From an uncultured Mollicutes bacterium (GTDB lineage Bacteria > Bacillota_I > Bacilli_A > RF39 > UBA660): DNA of 50,976 nucleotides. The notes below the pieces were generated by a model. That model saw only the letters and a list, made by a program, of their open reading frames with translations, had not been told where the DNA came from and did not search any database. Below, in pieces: positions 32,824 to 41,278 of this stretch. Each line of letters starts with the position of its first letter. Within the stretch, counting starts at the first letter, position 1. The DNA is taken from positions 1 to 50,976 of the forward strand of contig CAMMVQ010000008.1 in NCBI GenBank assembly GCA_946500425.1. The letters are read 5' to 3'. A program made the translations under genes and the position numbers.

Positions 32824-33549
32824 ATGGAATACAAAGTTATGATAGATGAATTTGAGGGGCCTTTAGACCTTTTGTTACACCTAATTAAAGAAAATAACAT
32901 AGATATTTATGATATAAAGATAGAAGAAATAACTAAACAATATTTAGATTATATTCAAAAGATGAAGGACTTAAACCTATCAATTGCAAGTGAATATTTA
33001 GTAATGGCTTCTGAGTTGACTTTAATGAAATCAAGGATGTTACTCCCAAAACATGAGGTAGAAACAGAAGACGATTATGAAGAGGACCCAAAAGAAGTAC
33101 TTATTGAAAGACTTTTAGCTTATAAAAAGTATAAAGAAGTAACTAGTGATTTTAAAAATTTAGAAATGACAAGAAAGCTTATTTTAACTAAGGAACCTGA
33201 AAATTTGAACCATTATATTAAAGAAGAAAGTGATGAGAATTTAAGCGCCTATGATTTGGTAGAGGCTTTTAATAACTTAATAACAAGAAAGTTAATGGAA
33301 AAACCAATAGCAACCAAGATTACGAAAAAAGAATTATCAGTTACTGAAAAAGTAAGACACATTAAAGAAATATTAAGGATTAAAAAAATAGTTGACTTTG
33401 AAGAGCTATTTGAAGTACCAACTAAAGAAGAGATAATCATTAACTTTTTATCAATTCTTGAAATGATAAAAAAAGATGAGATAATCGTAAAACAAGACAG
33501 AAACTTTAATAATATAACAATTGAACTGAAAGAAGGTGATGCAAGGTGA
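32824..33549 (+). CDS. scpA: Segregation and condensation protein A
   Basis: A 241-residue kleisin that bridges the SMC heads in the condensin complex. The N-terminal SMC-neck motif is clear: YKVMIDEFEGPLDLLLHLI, NNIDIYDIKIEEITKQYLDY. The C-terminal winged helix is at ~165-235. ATG after AGGTGATGTA. It ends with TGA overlapping the scpB start, the usual coupled scpAB pair. Confidence 0.95.
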   Translation: MEYKVMIDEFEGPLDLLLHLIKENNIDIYDIKIEEITKQYLDYIQKMKDLNLSIASEYLVMASELTLMKSRMLLPKHEVETEDDYEEDPKEVLIERLLAYKKYKEVTSDFKNLEMTRKLILTKEPENLNHYIKEESDENLSAYDLVEAFNNLITRKLMEKPIATKITKKELSVTEKVRHIKEILRIKKIVDFEELFEVPTKEEIIINFLSILEMIKKDEIIVKQDRNFNNITIELKEGDAR

Positions 33550-34106
33550 TGCAAGGCGCTTTAGAAGGGCTTTTGTTTGTAACTGGAGAAGATGGTTTGT
33601 CACTTGATGAAATTGTAAATATTTTAAAAATTAATAATCAAGAAGCCGAAGAGCTTTTAAGTAGTTTAAAAGATGATTTAAAAGATGATAAAAGAGGCTT
33701 AAAGTTAGTGTATTTAGGTAATAGGTATAAATTAGCTACCAAAGAAGAGCACAAGGCTTATTATGAGCTTTTAGCTAACAAAACAGCTTCAGGCTTACTT
33801 TCTCAAGCCGCTTTAGAAACACTTGCTATAATTGCTTATAACGGTCCCATATCAGTTGGAATGATAGATGAAGTAAGAGGAGTATCAAGCCGCGACATGG
33901 TAAGAAAACTACTTTTTAAAGGGTTAATAGACGTTGCCGGAAGAAGTGATTTACCCGGAAAACCAATGCTTTATAAAACTACTAATAAGTTTTTAGACTA
34001 CTTTAATTTATCTTCAATTGAAGAGTTGCCAAAGCTTAAAGAGCAAGAAGAAGTAAATGATGAAGAAAGGGATTTATTTATTTCTAGATATAAAGAAAAA
34101 GAATAG
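33549..34106 (+). CDS. scpB: Segregation and condensation protein B
   Basis: A 185-residue protein made of two winged-helix domains that binds ScpA. ALEGLLFVTGEDGLSLDEI opens the protein; GLLSQAALETLAIIAYNGPI and MIDEVRGVSSRDMVRKLLFKGLI are family hallmarks. Start ATG 33549 overlaps the scpA TGA and follows AAGGTG; the GTG one codon earlier lies in that site. A tandem GGTGATGCAA repeat covers this junction. Confidence 0.95.
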   Translation: MQGALEGLLFVTGEDGLSLDEIVNILKINNQEAEELLSSLKDDLKDDKRGLKLVYLGNRYKLATKEEHKAYYELLANKTASGLLSQAALETLAIIAYNGPISVGMIDEVRGVSSRDMVRKLLFKGLIDVAGRSDLPGKPMLYKTTNKFLDYFNLSSIEELPKLKEQEEVNDEERDLFISRYKEKE

Positions 34107-34133
34107 AATTTATTATGAAAGGAAGTATTTAAA

Positions 34134-34928
34134 ATGACGGTATTATTGATTTTAATAATATTATTAGTTTGTTTAATAATATCCTCTATTAAACAAATAG
34201 ATGAGTATGAAAGAGGAATAAAGTTTACGTTTGGTAAGTTTACCAAGATAATGAACCCAGGATGGAACCTTGTTATTCCGGTGTTTCAAAGCTATAAAAA
34301 AGTAGACATAAGAACCAAGGCGGTCGATGTTCCAGAGCAGGATGCTATAACCAAGGATAATGTTTCGGTTAGGATAAACGCAGTAATTTATTATAAAGTA
34401 TTTGATGCTTCAAAAGCGGTGTTAGAAGTTGAAAACTTTTATTTTGCCGTAGGACAACTTGCACAAACAACGATGAGAAACGCGGTTGGTTCGGTATCAT
34501 TAGATGAATTATTAAGTGAAAGAGAAAAAATTTCTACGGAAATATGTAAGATAATAGACGCCGCAACCGATCCATGGGGGATAAAGGTAGAAAACGTTGA
34601 ACTTAAAGATATTTCTCTACCAGAAGAAATGAAAAGAGTAATAGCGCGTGTAGCCGAGGCCGAAAGAGAAAAACAAGCAGTTATTACAAAGGCATCAGGA
34701 GAGGTTGAAGCGTCTAAGAATTTAGCTAAAGCTGCTGAAATCATGGCTAATACGCCTGGGGCAATGCACTTAAGAACTTTATCAACCTTAAGTGATATTT
34801 CTTCTGACCAGTCAAACACCATAATATTTGGTGTTCCGGTAGAAATATTAAAACATTTTGAAGCTGGTAATAATGATAAGTTGAAGGAAGAAATAATAAA
34901 AATAATTAAGGACAATTCTAAAAAATAA
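34134..34928 (+). CDS. SPFH/band-7 membrane protein (slipin-like)
   Basis: A 264-residue protein with a short N-terminal membrane helix (~2-20), then an SPFH domain: EYERGIKFTFGKFTKIMNPGW, DVPEQDAITKDNVSVRINAV, and a coiled-coil region (ARVAEAEREKQAVITKASGE) ending in IIFGVPVEIL. The match is to stomatin-like slipins, which form oligomers on the inner membrane. A partner NfeD gene is absent here. ATG after AAAGGAAGTATTTAAA. Ends before a terminator. Confidence 0.9.
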   Translation: MTVLLILIILLVCLIISSIKQIDEYERGIKFTFGKFTKIMNPGWNLVIPVFQSYKKVDIRTKAVDVPEQDAITKDNVSVRINAVIYYKVFDASKAVLEVENFYFAVGQLAQTTMRNAVGSVSLDELLSEREKISTEICKIIDAATDPWGIKVENVELKDISLPEEMKRVIARVAEAEREKQAVITKASGEVEASKNLAKAAEIMANTPGAMHLRTLSTLSDISSDQSNTIIFGVPVEILKHFEAGNNDKLKEEIIKIIKDNSKK

Positions 34929-34952
34929 CGTAAGTGATTTAAGTTTAAGATA

Positions 34953-34985
34953 AATGTAGACATAAAAAACATGTCTGCATTTTTG
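34953..34985 (+). terminator. Rho-independent terminator
   Basis: An 11-bp stem with one T-G pair (34953-34963/34971-34981) and a following T run. Confidence 0.82.
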
Positions 34986-35096
34986 GTTATTATTTAATCA
35001 GCGGCAAGAATAGAAAGGCAAAAAAATTAATCATGATGTGTTTGTAATAACTTACTCTTTTTTTTAATATAAATTAAATGAAGAAAGGAAGAAGTT

Positions 35097-36047
35097 ATGA
35101 ACGTTATTGATAAGAGTTTTTATGAATTAGTAAATCATTTAGGAGGATTGTCGGAAGAGCAAATATATAATAATATTAAAGCTAGTTTTGATTTGATTCC
35201 GGAACAAACAAAGTTTTCTTTGGAAGATTATTTTAATAAATTTAAATATTGGGGAGAGTTAAACTTACAAACTGGTAATTATGATCAGCTAATACAAAAG
35301 GCTAAATCTTTTAGCGAGCATTTAGATGATTACGTTTGGCTTTATAAAAGGCTTAAGGATTATCGTTCTAAAAAATTACTTTTTGCCATAATGAATAACT
35401 GGTATAGGTATGATTTTATATCATTATCAACCTCACATGAGGTTAATTATAATCACTACTTTGATTTGGACTTAATAAATGCTAATCGTGATGACGTCTT
35501 CGTTGATTTAGGAGCATATACTGGAGATACAATCATAGATTATATTAGAAATTATGGAGAAGCAGGGTATAAAAGAATTTATGGATATGAAATAACTGAT
35601 AGTTCATATAAGATATTAGAAAGTAATATTTTGCCATATGAAAATATAATGATACGAAAGAAAGCTGCTTCTGATGAAAAAGGAATTATGTATGTAAATA
35701 AAAGCGTGGTTAATGATTCAGCAAATACCATTAGTACGGAGGGGACCGACGCGGTAGAGACGGTAACGATTGATGAGGACATAAAAGAAGCAGTATCTAT
35801 TATTAAGATGGACATTGAAGGAGCTGAACAAAAAGCATTGATTGGATGTAAGAATCACATCATAAATGAGCATCCAAAGTTATTGTTATCAGTTTATCAT
35901 AATAATGAAGACATATGGAAAATACCAAGAATGATCGAAAATATATGCCCTGGTTATGACTTTTATTTGCGCTCTTACGGAGGAAACATCTATCCTACGG
36001 AGATAGTTCTTATCGCTATTTATAATGAAAAAAGTAATAAACAGTAA
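35097..36047 (+). CDS. FkbM-family methyltransferase
   Basis: A 316-residue protein. The SAM-binding Rossmann fold begins at ~135 with DVFVDLGAYTGDTIIDYI, then IYGYEITDSSYKILESN, MIRKKAASDEKGIMYV, and SIIKMDIEGAEQKALIGC, the FkbM post-motif. Family members O-methylate sugars or related metabolites. The N-terminal ~130 residues are helical and unassigned. ATG after AAAGGAAGAAGTT. Monocistronic and convergent with a small unknown gene. A glycan substrate is likely, given the glycan genes elsewhere in the window, but is not shown. Confidence 0.85.
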   Translation: MNVIDKSFYELVNHLGGLSEEQIYNNIKASFDLIPEQTKFSLEDYFNKFKYWGELNLQTGNYDQLIQKAKSFSEHLDDYVWLYKRLKDYRSKKLLFAIMNNWYRYDFISLSTSHEVNYNHYFDLDLINANRDDVFVDLGAYTGDTIIDYIRNYGEAGYKRIYGYEITDSSYKILESNILPYENIMIRKKAASDEKGIMYVNKSVVNDSANTISTEGTDAVETVTIDEDIKEAVSIIKMDIEGAEQKALIGCKNHIINEHPKLLLSVYHNNEDIWKIPRMIENICPGYDFYLRSYGGNIYPTEIVLIAIYNEKSNKQ

Positions 36048-36068
36048 TTATTTGTTTATTACTTTTTT
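36028..36068. terminator. Bidirectional terminator overlapping two stop codons
   Basis: A 16-bp perfect stem (36028-36043/36053-36068), A-rich on one side and T-rich on the other, contains the ends of both converging genes. Confidence 0.88.
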
Positions 36069-36473
36069 ATATGTGCTTAAAATAAGTCTTGGGGTTATGC
36101 TTTTACCTTGTAGTTCCTTTTCTAAAGTATTTGCTTGTTTTTTGCTTAAGTTTTTTACTTCGTGAGACACCAAACGATAATATTTATTATATTCATCTAG
36201 TTTTCCAGTTAAATAGGCTTCTTTTTTGGTTAAATCAAACCCACTTAATGGTTTTAAATATGATATGTCATCGTCACGATAAATAAATTCTTTTTTTTCG
36301 CTTTGCTGTTCTTTCATAATTTTATAAATTAATGTTACTCTAAGCATTTCATAAAAATGCATTTTTTTCTTTTTTTCTTCATTATCAAGAAACCCTTTTA
36401 AATACTTAGTAGAACCAGTTGATAACGTCATTATTAAACTTTTTTCATAATTATATTTTTTTAGTCGGTTCAC
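36048..36473 (-). CDS. Unknown small basic protein
   Basis: A 141-residue soluble, Lys- and Glu-rich helical protein that I do not recognise. Text such as NRLKKYNYEKSLIMTLSTGS, HFYEMLRVTLIYKIMKEQQ and SHEVKNLSKKQANTLEKELQ suggests a helical bundle. Start GTG at 36473 after GAAGTGAT on the minus strand. Alone; neighbours are FkbM and GNAT genes. Confidence 0.6.
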   Translation of the reverse strand: MNRLKKYNYEKSLIMTLSTGSTKYLKGFLDNEEKKKKMHFYEMLRVTLIYKIMKEQQSEKKEFIYRDDDISYLKPLSGFDLTKKEAYLTGKLDEYNKYYRLVSHEVKNLSKKQANTLEKELQGKSITPRLILSTYKKVINK

Positions 36474-36527
36474 TTATATCACTTCTTTTGGAAAGTATTA
36501 TATCAATAAATAGATAAAAAATAAATG

Positions 36528-37064
36528 TTATTTTTTAATTAATGCGTATGATTTTTCGTCAAAATATTCATCATTTATTTTGTAGCATTCTTTTTTTAGA
36601 CCTTCATAGTGAAAACCAATTTTTTCTAATATTTTTATAGATTTTAGATTATTTGGTAATACGTTTGCTTCTATGCGGTGTATTTCTAAAACTTCAAAAC
36701 AAAATGAAATAACACTTTTAATTGCCTCTGTTATATAACCTTTATTTTGCTCTTGTTTTGAAATTATGTAACCTATTTTACAGGAATTATTTAGTTTGTC
36801 TTTTCCGTGTAATAAAACTATACCAATTATTTTTTTGTTATTCTTAAGCCTGATACCCCAAATAAAATGGTTTCCTTCTTCATAATACTCTTGGTATTTT
36901 TGTATGGTTCTAAAGAAGTCTTCAAAGGTTTTATATGGTAATTGAAAATAAAATTTATAATATTCAAAATCGTTGAAGATTTCTTCATATAAAATTTTAG
37001 CATCTTCTAATCTTATGCTTTCTAGTGTTAATCTTTCTGTTTCTAATTTTTTAAACATATCCAT
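36528..37064 (-). CDS. GNAT acetyltransferase, RimJ/RimL type
   Basis: A 178-residue acetyl-CoA-dependent N-acetyltransferase. ETERLTLESIRLEDAKILYE is the RimJ/RimL start; KIIGIVLLHGKDKLNNSCKI, IGYIISKQEQNKGYITEAIK (acetyl-CoA loop) and NLKSIKILEKIGFHYEGLKK complete the fold. The substrate (ribosomal protein, amino acid or drug) cannot be told. Eleven bp after the kinase-like gene, in one transcript with it. Confidence 0.87.
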   Translation of the reverse strand: MDMFKKLETERLTLESIRLEDAKILYEEIFNDFEYYKFYFQLPYKTFEDFFRTIQKYQEYYEEGNHFIWGIRLKNNKKIIGIVLLHGKDKLNNSCKIGYIISKQEQNKGYITEAIKSVISFCFEVLEIHRIEANVLPNNLKSIKILEKIGFHYEGLKKECYKINDEYFDEKSYALIKK

Positions 37065-37075
37065 ATTTTATTAAC

Positions 37076-37897
37076 CTAACCTTTTCTTGATATTTTTTTA
37101 ATTAATCTAAGTATTTGTTTACTTCTATCGATATCATAATTATCACCATCATTTATCACTTCGTCTAAGTATGGTAATTCTGGTATTTCATTTTCTAAAT
37201 TTAATAGTTCCCTGACATAGGGTTTTAAATTTTTTATGGTTGATATATGTCTTGATAATGAATGGTATTCCCACCTGGATAAATTTTGAACTTCTTGTAA
37301 ATATAATAAGTTTAGTAACGAAAGTATCATTGAAAGTTTATCTGAATTTTTTGATGGTCTAAAGTTTAATTCTACTTCGTGTCTGTAATCAAATAAAAAT
37401 TGAAATAAAAGTTTTGAAATAAAGAAAGAAGTATGATTTTTATAAGAACAAGCATCAACGTCACAGTACATAACGTTTCCACTTTTATTTATTAATATGT
37501 TTTCGAAGGATAAGTCTTGATAAATAATACCATTATTATGAATGTCTTTAAGTATTTTGCTAGCTTTTTTTAATGCTTCAAACAATTCTTTACAGTTAAT
37601 GTATCTTTGGCTGGCAAAAAAATCGTATAACGTAGCAGAGTTTTTAAAATTATCCATTATATATCCTTCTAAAACATTATCTTGAATAATTAAGCTAGTA
37701 GGTAGTAAGACTCCGTTAATTGTCATACCATCCATTTCTAAAAATTTATTATGTAATAATCTTTTTTCTTTAGGGTATAATCCATTTAATATTTTTATAC
37801 ACTTATCGCCATCTTCATATACCGTACTTTTAGTTCCTTGAAATTCAGTTTGTTTTAATGATGATAAATCTATGTCATTTAGTTTAATTTTATCCAT
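37076..37897 (-). CDS. Protein-kinase-like protein with variant catalytic loop
   Basis: A 273-residue cytoplasmic kinase-fold protein. N lobe: GTKSTVYEDGDKCIKIL, with the Lys of CIKIL as ATP anchor. C lobe: IHNNGIIYQDLSFENILINK has the catalytic Asp and Asn, but YQD in place of HRD; YCDVDACS replaces DFG with DVD. These changes are seen in aminoglycoside-kinase-like and other non-canonical kinases, so it may phosphorylate a small molecule or protein. No membrane helix or PASTA domain. First gene of a two-gene transcript with a GNAT. Confidence 0.7.
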   Translation of the reverse strand: MDKIKLNDIDLSSLKQTEFQGTKSTVYEDGDKCIKILNGLYPKEKRLLHNKFLEMDGMTINGVLLPTSLIIQDNVLEGYIMDNFKNSATLYDFFASQRYINCKELFEALKKASKILKDIHNNGIIYQDLSFENILINKSGNVMYCDVDACSYKNHTSFFISKLLFQFLFDYRHEVELNFRPSKNSDKLSMILSLLNLLYLQEVQNLSRWEYHSLSRHISTIKNLKPYVRELLNLENEIPELPYLDEVINDGDNYDIDRSKQILRLIKKISRKG

Positions 37898-37961
37898 AAT
37901 AATCTTTCTTTTTTTCTTTATATAATAGCATGAAATAGTTTAAAATACAATTATAAATAAA

Positions 37962-37982
37962 ATCCCCCATATCATGGGGGAT
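37962..37982 (-). terminator. Terminator of the tRNA-Leu gene
   Basis: A perfect 9-bp stem ATCCCCCAT/ATGGGGGAT (37962-37970/37974-37982), followed on the minus strand by TTTTATTT. Confidence 0.85.
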
Positions 37983-37995
37983 AATACACTATATA

Positions 37996-38082
37996 TGGTA
38001 CCGGTAGTCGGGCTTGAACCGACACGGTATTGCTACCACTGGATTTTGAGTCCAGCGCGTCTACCAATTCCGCCATACCGGC
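37996..38082 (-). tRNA. tRNA-Leu(CAA), with encoded CCA
   Basis: On the minus strand the acceptor GCCGGTA pairs with TACCGGT (one G-T end pair), discriminator A, then CCA. The anticodon stem CTGGA/TCCAG holds the loop CTCAAAA, giving CAA. A long variable arm (about GTGGTAGCAATACC) marks a class II leucine tRNA. The T arm has GGTTCGAGCC. Confidence 0.95.
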
Positions 38083-38167
38083 ATCAACAAAAAGATTATA
38101 TCATAAATCTTCTATTTTTTATACAGTTTTTTAATAAAAATGCTATAATTATAAAGAGGTGTTACTT

Positions 38168-39478
38168 ATGAAATATTATTGTATAGGAATAAAAGGGTCA
38201 GGAATGGCTACGTTAGCAGAAATTCTTTATGATTTAGGAAATGAAGTTAGTGGTTATGATGATTATAAAGGACATAAGTTTACTCAAGATGGATTGGATA
38301 AAAGAGGTATAAAAATATTTTATGATGGTAATCATGAACTTGATAAAGATACCATCGTTACTTATTCTAAAGCTTTTAGTGATACTCATCCAGAAATAGT
38401 AAGAATTAAAAACTTGGGATTAAAAATAATAGAATATAACGAACTTATAGGAGAGATAAGTAAAAAGTTTAAAACCATTGGCGTTTGTGGTACTCATGGT
38501 AAGACAACAACTTCTACCATGATTTCACATGTTTTAAGAGAAACTAAAGGTTGTAATTACTTTATTGGGGATGGTACTGGTTTTGCTGATTCTAAAAACG
38601 AATTATTTGTATTAGAGTCTTGTGAATATAAAAAACACTTTTTGTCTTATAGTCCTTATTATGCGGTAGTAACTAACATTGAACTTGAGCATACCGAGTG
38701 TTATAAAGATATAAATGAAATAATAGAAGCATTTGAAACTTTTTCTAACCGTGCTAATTTGGTAATTGCTTGCGGTGATGACCTAAACGTAAGAAAGATG
38801 AATCTAAAGGTACCAGCACTTTATTATGGATTTAACGATGATAATGACATCATTGCTAAAAACGTTAAGCTAACTCATGAAGGAAGTAATTTTGACGTAT
38901 ATATTAAATGGGATTTTTACGGGCATTTTGATGTGCCACTTTTTGGTGAGCACATGGTTTTAAACGCATTAGCATGCATTGGTGTTTGTGATATGCAAGG
39001 AGTAAAAAAAGATGTTATTCATGATCTTTTACATACGTTTGAAAATGCTAAAAGAAGGTTTAAAGAAAGAGTCTTTAAAGATGTAGTTACGATTGATGAT
39101 TATGCTCATCATCCAACGGAAGTTAAGGTAACGATAAATTCAGCAAGACAAAAATATCCTGATAAGGAAATTGTTGCGGTGTTTTTGCCTAACACTTATT
39201 CAAGAACAGAAGTTTTAATGGATGATTTCGTATCAGCTTTAAAATTAGCAGATAAAGCATATGTTATGGACATTCATTGCGATAGAGAGCGTCAAGAAGA
39301 CTATCCAAATGCTTCTAGTGATAACATCATAAAACAAGTTCCTAATGCTGAAAAAATATCAATTGAAACGGTTGATAAACTTTTAAAACATAAAAACGCT
39401 GCAATATGTTTTATGAGCTGTGCTAACATATATGAGATTTTAGATAAATTTCATGCTTTATTAGAGAATAAAAAATAA
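38168..39478 (+). CDS. murC: MurC-like UDP-N-acetylmuramate--L-alanine ligase
   Basis: A 436-residue Mur ligase that adds the first amino acid of the peptidoglycan stem. YYCIGIKGSGMATLAEIL is the UDP-binding start, TIGVCGTHGKTTTSTMISHV the P-loop near 105-115, VVTNIELEHTECYKDI holds the catalytic region, and VTIDDYAHHPTEVKVTI is the MurC C-domain mark. Start ATG 38168 after AAAGAGGTG, behind TGCTATAAT (38141-38149). No other mur gene is next to it. Specificity for L-Ala is the family default. Confidence 0.9.
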   Translation: MKYYCIGIKGSGMATLAEILYDLGNEVSGYDDYKGHKFTQDGLDKRGIKIFYDGNHELDKDTIVTYSKAFSDTHPEIVRIKNLGLKIIEYNELIGEISKKFKTIGVCGTHGKTTTSTMISHVLRETKGCNYFIGDGTGFADSKNELFVLESCEYKKHFLSYSPYYAVVTNIELEHTECYKDINEIIEAFETFSNRANLVIACGDDLNVRKMNLKVPALYYGFNDDNDIIAKNVKLTHEGSNFDVYIKWDFYGHFDVPLFGEHMVLNALACIGVCDMQGVKKDVIHDLLHTFENAKRRFKERVFKDVVTIDDYAHHPTEVKVTINSARQKYPDKEIVAVFLPNTYSRTEVLMDDFVSALKLADKAYVMDIHCDRERQEDYPNASSDNIIKQVPNAEKISIETVDKLLKHKNAAICFMSCANIYEILDKFHALLENKK

Positions 39479-39484
39479 ATAATT

Positions 39485-39511
39485 AATCACCATAATAATG
39501 GTGATTTTTTT
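39485..39511 (+). terminator. murC terminator whose 3' arm carries the next Shine-Dalgarno
   Basis: The stem AATCACCAT/ATGGTGATT (39485-39493/39498-39506) with a 4-nt loop and TTTTTT ends murC. The only ribosome site for the next ATG (39512) is GGTGA at 39500-39504, inside the 3' arm. Confidence 0.85.
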
Positions 39512-40282
39512 ATGAAAGTATTAATAACAGGAGCAGCATCAGGAATAGCTTATTTAACGGCTTTGACGCTAGCTGAAAGAAAACATGAAGTATATCTTAC
39601 GTGTCATACCGAAAAAGAAGTATTAAACGTAAAAGAAAAGGTAAAGGATTACAAAAATATTAAAGTTTTAAAGGTAGACATAACCAATAAAGAAGATAGA
39701 AAAAAAGTATTAGATTTAAACGTTGATGTATTATATAATCATGCTGGAATAGGAGTTTCTGGTTCTATTTTAGATGTAAAAATAGATGATGTTAGAAAAA
39801 ATTTTGAAGTTAACGTTTTTTCTTCTTTTTCTTTGTTACAGATGGTTTTAAGGCAAATGGTTGATAACAATCATGGTAGAATAGTTGTTATGTCATCCTT
39901 ATCAGGAGAAATTCCAATTCCTTTTTTGGGAGTTTATTCAGCAACTAAAGCCAGTATAACAATGATGGTTAAGGCTCTTAAAATGGAACTTAGAACGCTT
40001 GATACTAATGTTCAGGTGGCTTTAATTGAGCCGGGTTTATATCATACCGGATTTAATCATTATATAATTGATGGAAAGTATAATGATAGTAAGTATTTTA
40101 AAGAAATAAAAGATATATTATATGAGTTCGAACATTCCTTTTTATTTTTAGCAGAAAAAAAGGAACTAGATTCCATTGTGGTTCAAATCATAAGAGCTAT
40201 TGAAGATGATAAAGTTAAAAAGGTTTATCGTGCACCAATAACTCAAAGCCTGCTAGTTAAATTATATAATATATTTAAATGA
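39512..40282 (+). CDS. Short-chain dehydrogenase/reductase
   Basis: A 256-residue NAD(P)-dependent oxidoreductase. VLITGAASGIAYLTALTLAE is the glycine-rich cofactor loop, LYNHAGIGVSGSI the NAG-like strand, VVMSSLSGEIPIPFLGVYSA with YSATKAS the catalytic Ser-Tyr-Lys set. The substrate is unknown. Its ribosome site lies inside the murC terminator hairpin, so translation may depend on read-through and unfolding. A terminator follows. Confidence 0.9.
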   Translation: MKVLITGAASGIAYLTALTLAERKHEVYLTCHTEKEVLNVKEKVKDYKNIKVLKVDITNKEDRKKVLDLNVDVLYNHAGIGVSGSILDVKIDDVRKNFEVNVFSSFSLLQMVLRQMVDNNHGRIVVMSSLSGEIPIPFLGVYSATKASITMMVKALKMELRTLDTNVQVALIEPGLYHTGFNHYIIDGKYNDSKYFKEIKDILYEFEHSFLFLAEKKELDSIVVQIIRAIEDDKVKKVYRAPITQSLLVKLYNIFK

Positions 40283-40310
40283 TAATTTATTTGCTTAAAT
40301 TATACCGGGA

Positions 40311-40338
40311 AGTTAGGAGATAATACCTAACTTTTTTT
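40311..40338 (+). terminator. Rho-independent terminator
   Basis: A 7-bp stem AGTTAGG/CCTAACT (40311-40317/40326-40332) with a T run, close before the next gene's -10 box. Confidence 0.8.
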
Positions 40339-40351
40339 AATATAATTTAAT

Positions 40352-40735
40352 ATGAACAAAGATGATTTAGAAAGAAGATTAAAACAGCTTAGGGTAGAGG
40401 ATTTTATATGGATTATTTATATTGGAATAATAATTTTAAGTTTATACTCTAATACTTTTGAAAGAAAATATTTTATTAATAATGATTTAAAAAGTAAGGA
40501 AACATACCGAAAAATAACAATTTTTGTATTTATTATTTTAGTTATAGTATACACTTATTTTTTAAAAGATTCTTTTGACGACATACGAAATCTTAATGAT
40601 AAGGATTCTAATAAAAAGAAAAAGCTTACCTATTTATCTTTTATTGGCTCGTTATTAGTTGCTATAAGCGGTTTTATATTTTTATACATAGCGATAGCCG
40701 ATGAAGACATTGACGTTGAAATAGCGTTTAATTAA
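40352..40735 (+). CDS. Small membrane protein, paralogue of the 42770-43132 gene; probably leaderless
   Basis: A 127-residue protein with three membrane helices (~18-35, ~50-70, ~90-112). The start LERRLKQLRVEDFIWIIY matches LEKELKRLKFEDILWIIF of the minus-strand gene at 42770-43132, and topology and later text also agree (KYFINNDLKSKETYRKITIF against NLYINSKTLENKSNKVFTF). No Shine-Dalgarno is present. TATAAT (40341-40346) ends five bases before the ATG, placing the transcription start at or next to the ATG. Function unknown. Confidence 0.75.
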   Translation: MNKDDLERRLKQLRVEDFIWIIYIGIIILSLYSNTFERKYFINNDLKSKETYRKITIFVFIILVIVYTYFLKDSFDDIRNLNDKDSNKKKKLTYLSFIGSLLVAISGFIFLYIAIADEDIDVEIAFN

Positions 40736-40775
40736 TGTTTTTATGAATATATTTTATTAGCAAGAAGGTGTTTTT

Positions 40776-41132
40776 TTGTTACCAAACATTCCCCCAAAAT
40801 TATTTTCTTTATCGGCGGTAGTAGTTGGGTATATATTAATTGATGACATGACTGCTAATGAGCAAAACGCCGTTGGTAACTGGCTTATGCTTGTTGCTCA
40901 GGTATTATCAACCAATGCTTTTTATCGTGCCGTAATGCAAGAACGCGGCCTAGAACCAGTTGGCTCAACCGAAACTGGAAGAAATAACGCTGATACTTTT
41001 GCTGTTACAGGTAGCCAAAGTTCCGGAAATATTAATATGGGTACTAGTAGTGATGGTGAAACTTTAAAGATGTTAGAAAAAGTGGTAAGAGCACTAGAAC
41101 AAGAAATTGAAAATATTAAAAGAGCATTATAG
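40776..41132 (+). CDS. Unknown small protein with N-terminal helix and C-terminal coiled coil
   Basis: A 118-residue protein read from TTG at 40776, six bases after AGAAGGTG. The N-terminal half is hydrophobic (KLFSLSAVVVGYILIDDM, WLMLVAQVLSTNAF), the middle is low-complexity Ser/Gly/Asn, and the last ~27 residues (LKMLEKVVRALEQEIENIKR) form a coiled coil. The layout suggests a membrane- or surface-associated oligomer. I do not recognise the family. Confidence 0.65.
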   Translation: MLPNIPPKLFSLSAVVVGYILIDDMTANEQNAVGNWLMLVAQVLSTNAFYRAVMQERGLEPVGSTETGRNNADTFAVTGSQSSGNINMGTSSDGETLKMLEKVVRALEQEIENIKRAL

Positions 41133-41177
41133 TTTTTATAAAACTATTCGAGCTTTAATAAAATATTAGTAAAAATA

Positions 41178-41232
41178 TGCTATAATTAAGGAAATGCAAC
41201 CAATTGTTTACAAAAAACAACCAATAATTGGT
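41178..41232 (+). promoter_or_regulatory. Promoter and candidate operator of the XRE membrane regulator
   Basis: An extended -10 TGCTATAAT (41178-41186) is followed by a 6-1-6 palindrome ACCAAT-A-ATTGGT (41220-41232) and a related ACCAATTG half at ~41198. The long leader before the GTG start could be the site of autoregulation. Confidence 0.5.
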
Positions 41233-41278
41233 GGATGCAACTGCATAATTGTAATAAGATTATTGCGAGGTGAGGAAA

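Noticed and set aside
33533-33565. GGTGATGCAA tandem repeat as a regulatory repeat
   Set aside because: It is explained by the scpA end, the scpB ribosome site and the overlapping start; a similar string at 14328 serves the same coupling role.
34439-34972. 177-aa antisense ORF across the SPFH gene
   Set aside because: It is a shadow frame; the plus strand has clear SPFH motifs, and no start signals exist on the minus strand.
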